Position numbers and translations under genes: made by a program
Shown here: in pieces, positions 62,303 through 64,000 of the stretch
Layout: the number at the start of each line of letters is the position of its first letter
Numbering within the stretch: position 1 is the first letter of the stretch
DNA from: Mucilaginibacter corticis
Lineage (GTDB): Bacteria > Bacteroidota > Bacteroidia > Sphingobacteriales > Sphingobacteriaceae
DNA: 64,000 nucleotides
Direction of reading: 5' to 3'
NCBI RefSeq assembly: GCF_007558865.1
Contig: NZ_VLPK01000001.1
Location: forward strand, 2,337,485 to 2,401,484
Notes under the pieces: model-generated
What the model was told of the DNA's origin: nothing
Databases searched by the model: none
Seen by the model: only the letters and a program-made list of their open reading frames with translations

Positions 62303-63301
62303 ATGTCAGGTTCAAATTTTGTTGATTACGTAAAGATTTGTTGCCGTTCCGGTAAAGGGGGCGCAGGATCAGCGCATTTGCACCGCGACAAACATACGGC
62401 TACCGGTGGCCCTGATGGTGGCGATGGCGGTCGTGGCGGCCACGTTATTGTAAAAGGCAACGCGCAGCTTTGGACCTTACTGCACTTAAAATTCAGAAAA
62501 CATGTTATTGCCGGCGATGGAGAATCGGGTGGCAGCTCGTTAAGTACCGGTAAAACCGGCAGGGACGAGATATTGGAGGTACCACTGGGCACTATAGCGC
62601 GCGACGCGGAAACCGGCGAAATACTATTCGAGATCAATACTGACGGCGAAACTAAAATTTTGACCAAAGGCGGCCGCGGCGGTTTGGGGAATGCCAATTT
62701 TAAAAGCGCTACACGTCAAACTCCGCGTTTTGCACAGCCCGGCGAAGAAGGCCAGGAAATATGGAACGTACTGGAACTAAAGATCCTGGCTGATGTAGGC
62801 TTAGTAGGATTCCCGAACGCCGGTAAATCTACTTTACTATCGGTAGTATCCGCAGCAAAGCCTGAAATAGCCGATTACGCTTTTACAACCCTTGTACCTA
62901 ATTTAGGTATCGTGGCTTATCGTAACAACCGGTCGTTTGTTATGGCTGATATTCCGGGGATCATCGAGGGTGCATCAAAAGGGAAGGGCCTGGGCATTAG
63001 GTTCCTTAAGCATATTGAACGTAACGCGGTATTGCTTTTTATGGTACCTGCCGATACCACACGCACGATAAAAGAAGAATACGAGATCCTTTTAAAAGAA
63101 CTGAACGAATATAATCCCGAGCTAATGCATAAACCACGTGTGCTGGCTGTTACCAAGGCTGATATGCTGGATGAGGAGTTAGAGGCAGAGATGAAACAGC
63201 AGGTACCAAAGGATGTACCGTCTGTCTTTATATCATCAGTAGCTCAAAAAAATATTGATGGGTTGAAAGACCTGCTTTGGAAAGAGATAAATAATCAGTA
63301 G
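62303..63301 (+). CDS. obgE: GTPase ObgE/CgtA
   Basis: 332 aa. N-terminal glycine-rich Obg fold (about 1-160: [58 protein letters not shown]). GTPase domain: G1 GFPNAGKST, switch region [14 protein letters not shown]3 [21 protein letters not shown]4 VTKADML. No C-terminal OCT domain; the protein ends soon after the G domain, as in Bacteroidota Obg. It acts in large-subunit assembly and stringent-response control. Confidence 0.96.
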   Translation: MSGSNFVDYVKICCRSGKGGAGSAHLHRDKHTATGGPDGGDGGRGGHVIVKGNAQLWTLLHLKFRKHVIAGDGESGGSSLSTGKTGRDEILEVPLGTIARDAETGEILFEINTDGETKILTKGGRGGLGNANFKSATRQTPRFAQPGEEGQEIWNVLELKILADVGLVGFPNAGKSTLLSVVSAAKPEIADYAFTTLVPNLGIVAYRNNRSFVMADIPGIIEGASKGKGLGIRFLKHIERNAVLLFMVPADTTRTIKEEYEILLKELNEYNPELMHKPRVLAVTKADMLDEELEAEMKQQVPKDVPSVFISSVAQKNIDGLKDLLWKEINNQ

Positions 63302-63360
63302 GCAGTTTGCAGTTTACAGTAGGCAGTTTGCCGGATGGTAGTTTGATTTAGCCTGAAATA

Positions 63361-63912
63361 CTAATCAATAATCCTTTGGCGGATCTTTATGGCGGGGTTA
63401 CCCTGGTAAATTGAATAGGGTTCCAAGTCTTTTGTAGCGATGGAACCGGTAGTCAGTACCGCATGCGATGCAACGGTGATACCCTGGTTGACAACGGCTT
63501 TGGCACCTATCCACACACCATCTTCCAGTACAACCTCGCCGGTTATTAAATTAAAAGAAGTCTTTTTATAATCGTGACTGCCTGTAAGTATCATGGCCCC
63601 TTGTGATATACAAACGTTAGACCCTATAGTTACCATCACCAAACTGTCAATCCAAACATCTTCGCCTATCCATACCTCATCAGCAATGTTAAGGTTCCAA
63701 GGGTATTTGATATTTACGTTGGGTTTTATTTCAACCTGTTGGCCAATTTTGGCACCAAACAAACGCAACAGTGCTGTTTTTATGCCGTAAACCGGGAACA
63801 GGCTTGTTTTAAACACAATGCCGTTTACGTAATGCCATAAAATTCTTTTTAGTACACTCCCCCCGGGGTGGTAAGGTGAATTATTATATGACCTGAGATC
63901 AGTTTTTTGCAT
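63361..63912 (-). CDS. wcaF: WcaF-like acetyltransferase (left-handed beta-helix)
   Basis: 183 aa hexapeptide-repeat acetyltransferase. N-terminal helix region (LKRILWHYVNGIVFKTSLFP), then IGQQVEIKPNVNIKYPWNL, then IADEVWIGEDVWIDSLVMVT, IGSNVCISQGAMILTGSHDY (His of the active site in GSHDY) and EDGVWIGAKAVVNQGITVAS; ends PYSIYQGNPAIKIRQRIID. It probably O-acetylates a sugar during exopolysaccharide assembly (colanic-acid WcaF homologue). Its start overlaps the end of the next upstream gene by 14 nt, so it is in an exopolysaccharide operon entering from the right edge. Confidence 0.88.
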   Translation of the reverse strand: MQKTDLRSYNNSPYHPGGSVLKRILWHYVNGIVFKTSLFPVYGIKTALLRLFGAKIGQQVEIKPNVNIKYPWNLNIADEVWIGEDVWIDSLVMVTIGSNVCISQGAMILTGSHDYKKTSFNLITGEVVLEDGVWIGAKAVVNQGITVASHAVLTTGSIATKDLEPYSIYQGNPAIKIRQRIID

Positions 63913-64000
63913 GTTGTTTATTGCCGGTAATATCGGTTTTTATCCAATAATAAAGACTGACCATAATCACAATGTATATAAAAACATTAAATATAGTATG
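63899..64000 (-). CDS. C-terminus of a membrane protein of the exopolysaccharide operon (partial)
   Basis: The last 33 codons are in the window: a membrane helix (TIFNVFIYIVIMVSLYYWIK) and the tail TDITGNKQHAKN. The stop at 63901-63899 lies inside the wcaF start region, so translation is coupled. The size and fold cannot be judged from this piece; a polymerase/ligase (Wzy/EpsG-like) would fit the context only by position. Confidence 0.6.
   Translation of the reverse strand, partial: HTIFNVFIYIVIMVSLYYWIKTDITGNKQHAKN

Overview
This window looks like chromosome of a Bacteroidota bacterium of the Sphingobacteriaceae type (Mucilaginibacter/Pedobacter-like; inferred from protein flavour and gene order, not from a search). 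Supporting signs are many Bacteroidota-type promoters (TTG about 18-20 nt upstream of TAnnTTTG, often TAnnTTTGC), almost no Shine-Dalgarno sequences, DUF2723, FtsX-family large ABC permeases, TlpA proteins with long N-terminal regions, an atpD-atpC pair separated from the other ATP synthase genes, and many short intergenic palindromes. There is no rRNA, CRISPR array, prophage or transposase gene. Two tRNA genes are present: Gln(UUG) and Arg(ACG).

Layout. 1-9.3 kb: a LiaF-like membrane protein beside the start of a probable LytS-type kinase; a PEBP protein; the two-step agmatine-to-putrescine pair (agmatine deiminase and N-carbamoylputrescine amidohydrolase); a flippase-like membrane protein with an SDR; a short SSB divergent from a zinc-ribbon protein across a LacI-type palindrome; an old-yellow-enzyme reductase and an OsmC protein. 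9.7-14.5 kb: an AT-rich, probably acquired Type III restriction-modification operon (mod, res and a small translationally coupled gene that looks like a HARE-HTH protein). 14.9-23.6 kb: a GH78 enzyme, a YoeB-like toxin with antitoxin, glyS, a 370-bp non-coding element with inverted hairpin ends, an AlkD-type protein, a Spy-like secreted protein, accA and a TlpA protein. 23.8-33.4 kb: DUF2723 glycosyltransferase, tRNA-Gln, prs, rplY, pth, an ArsC/Spx-like protein, an M1 peptidase and a secreted CarboxypepD_reg-like protein.

33.6-46.7 kb is a complete branched-chain amino acid cluster on the minus strand, in transcription order ilvD, ilvB, ilvN, ilvC, leuA, leuC, leuD, cimA, leuB, ilvA. Both routes to 2-oxobutyrate are encoded: threonine deaminase, and citramalate synthase feeding LeuCDB. 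47-64 kb: a Fic protein, atpDC, a quinone oxidoreductase, two paralogous FtsX-type ABC permeases, an FeS-type photolyase, a second TlpA protein, a compact overlapping operon (DUF2809 / membrane protein / DUF2236) behind a perfect 19-nt palindrome, a peroxiredoxin, tRNA-Arg, adk, obgE, and the edge of an exopolysaccharide locus (WcaF-like acetyltransferase).

The most unusual content is in the non-coding DNA: (i) the MITE-like element at 19.6-20.0 kb, whose inverted ends are themselves hairpins; (ii) a nested inverted repeat that carries both divergent promoters at 4.36-4.54 kb; (iii) a class of 'word' hairpins in which each intergenic gap repeats its own 6-12 nt word (for example ATTAGTCATT, CTATGGACTATCGA, TTCGGAT, TCTTGAT) in both orientations; (iv) several REP-like palindrome families; and (v) orphan operator-like sites with no regulator gene nearby. 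Family calls are made from recognisable motifs without database searching.
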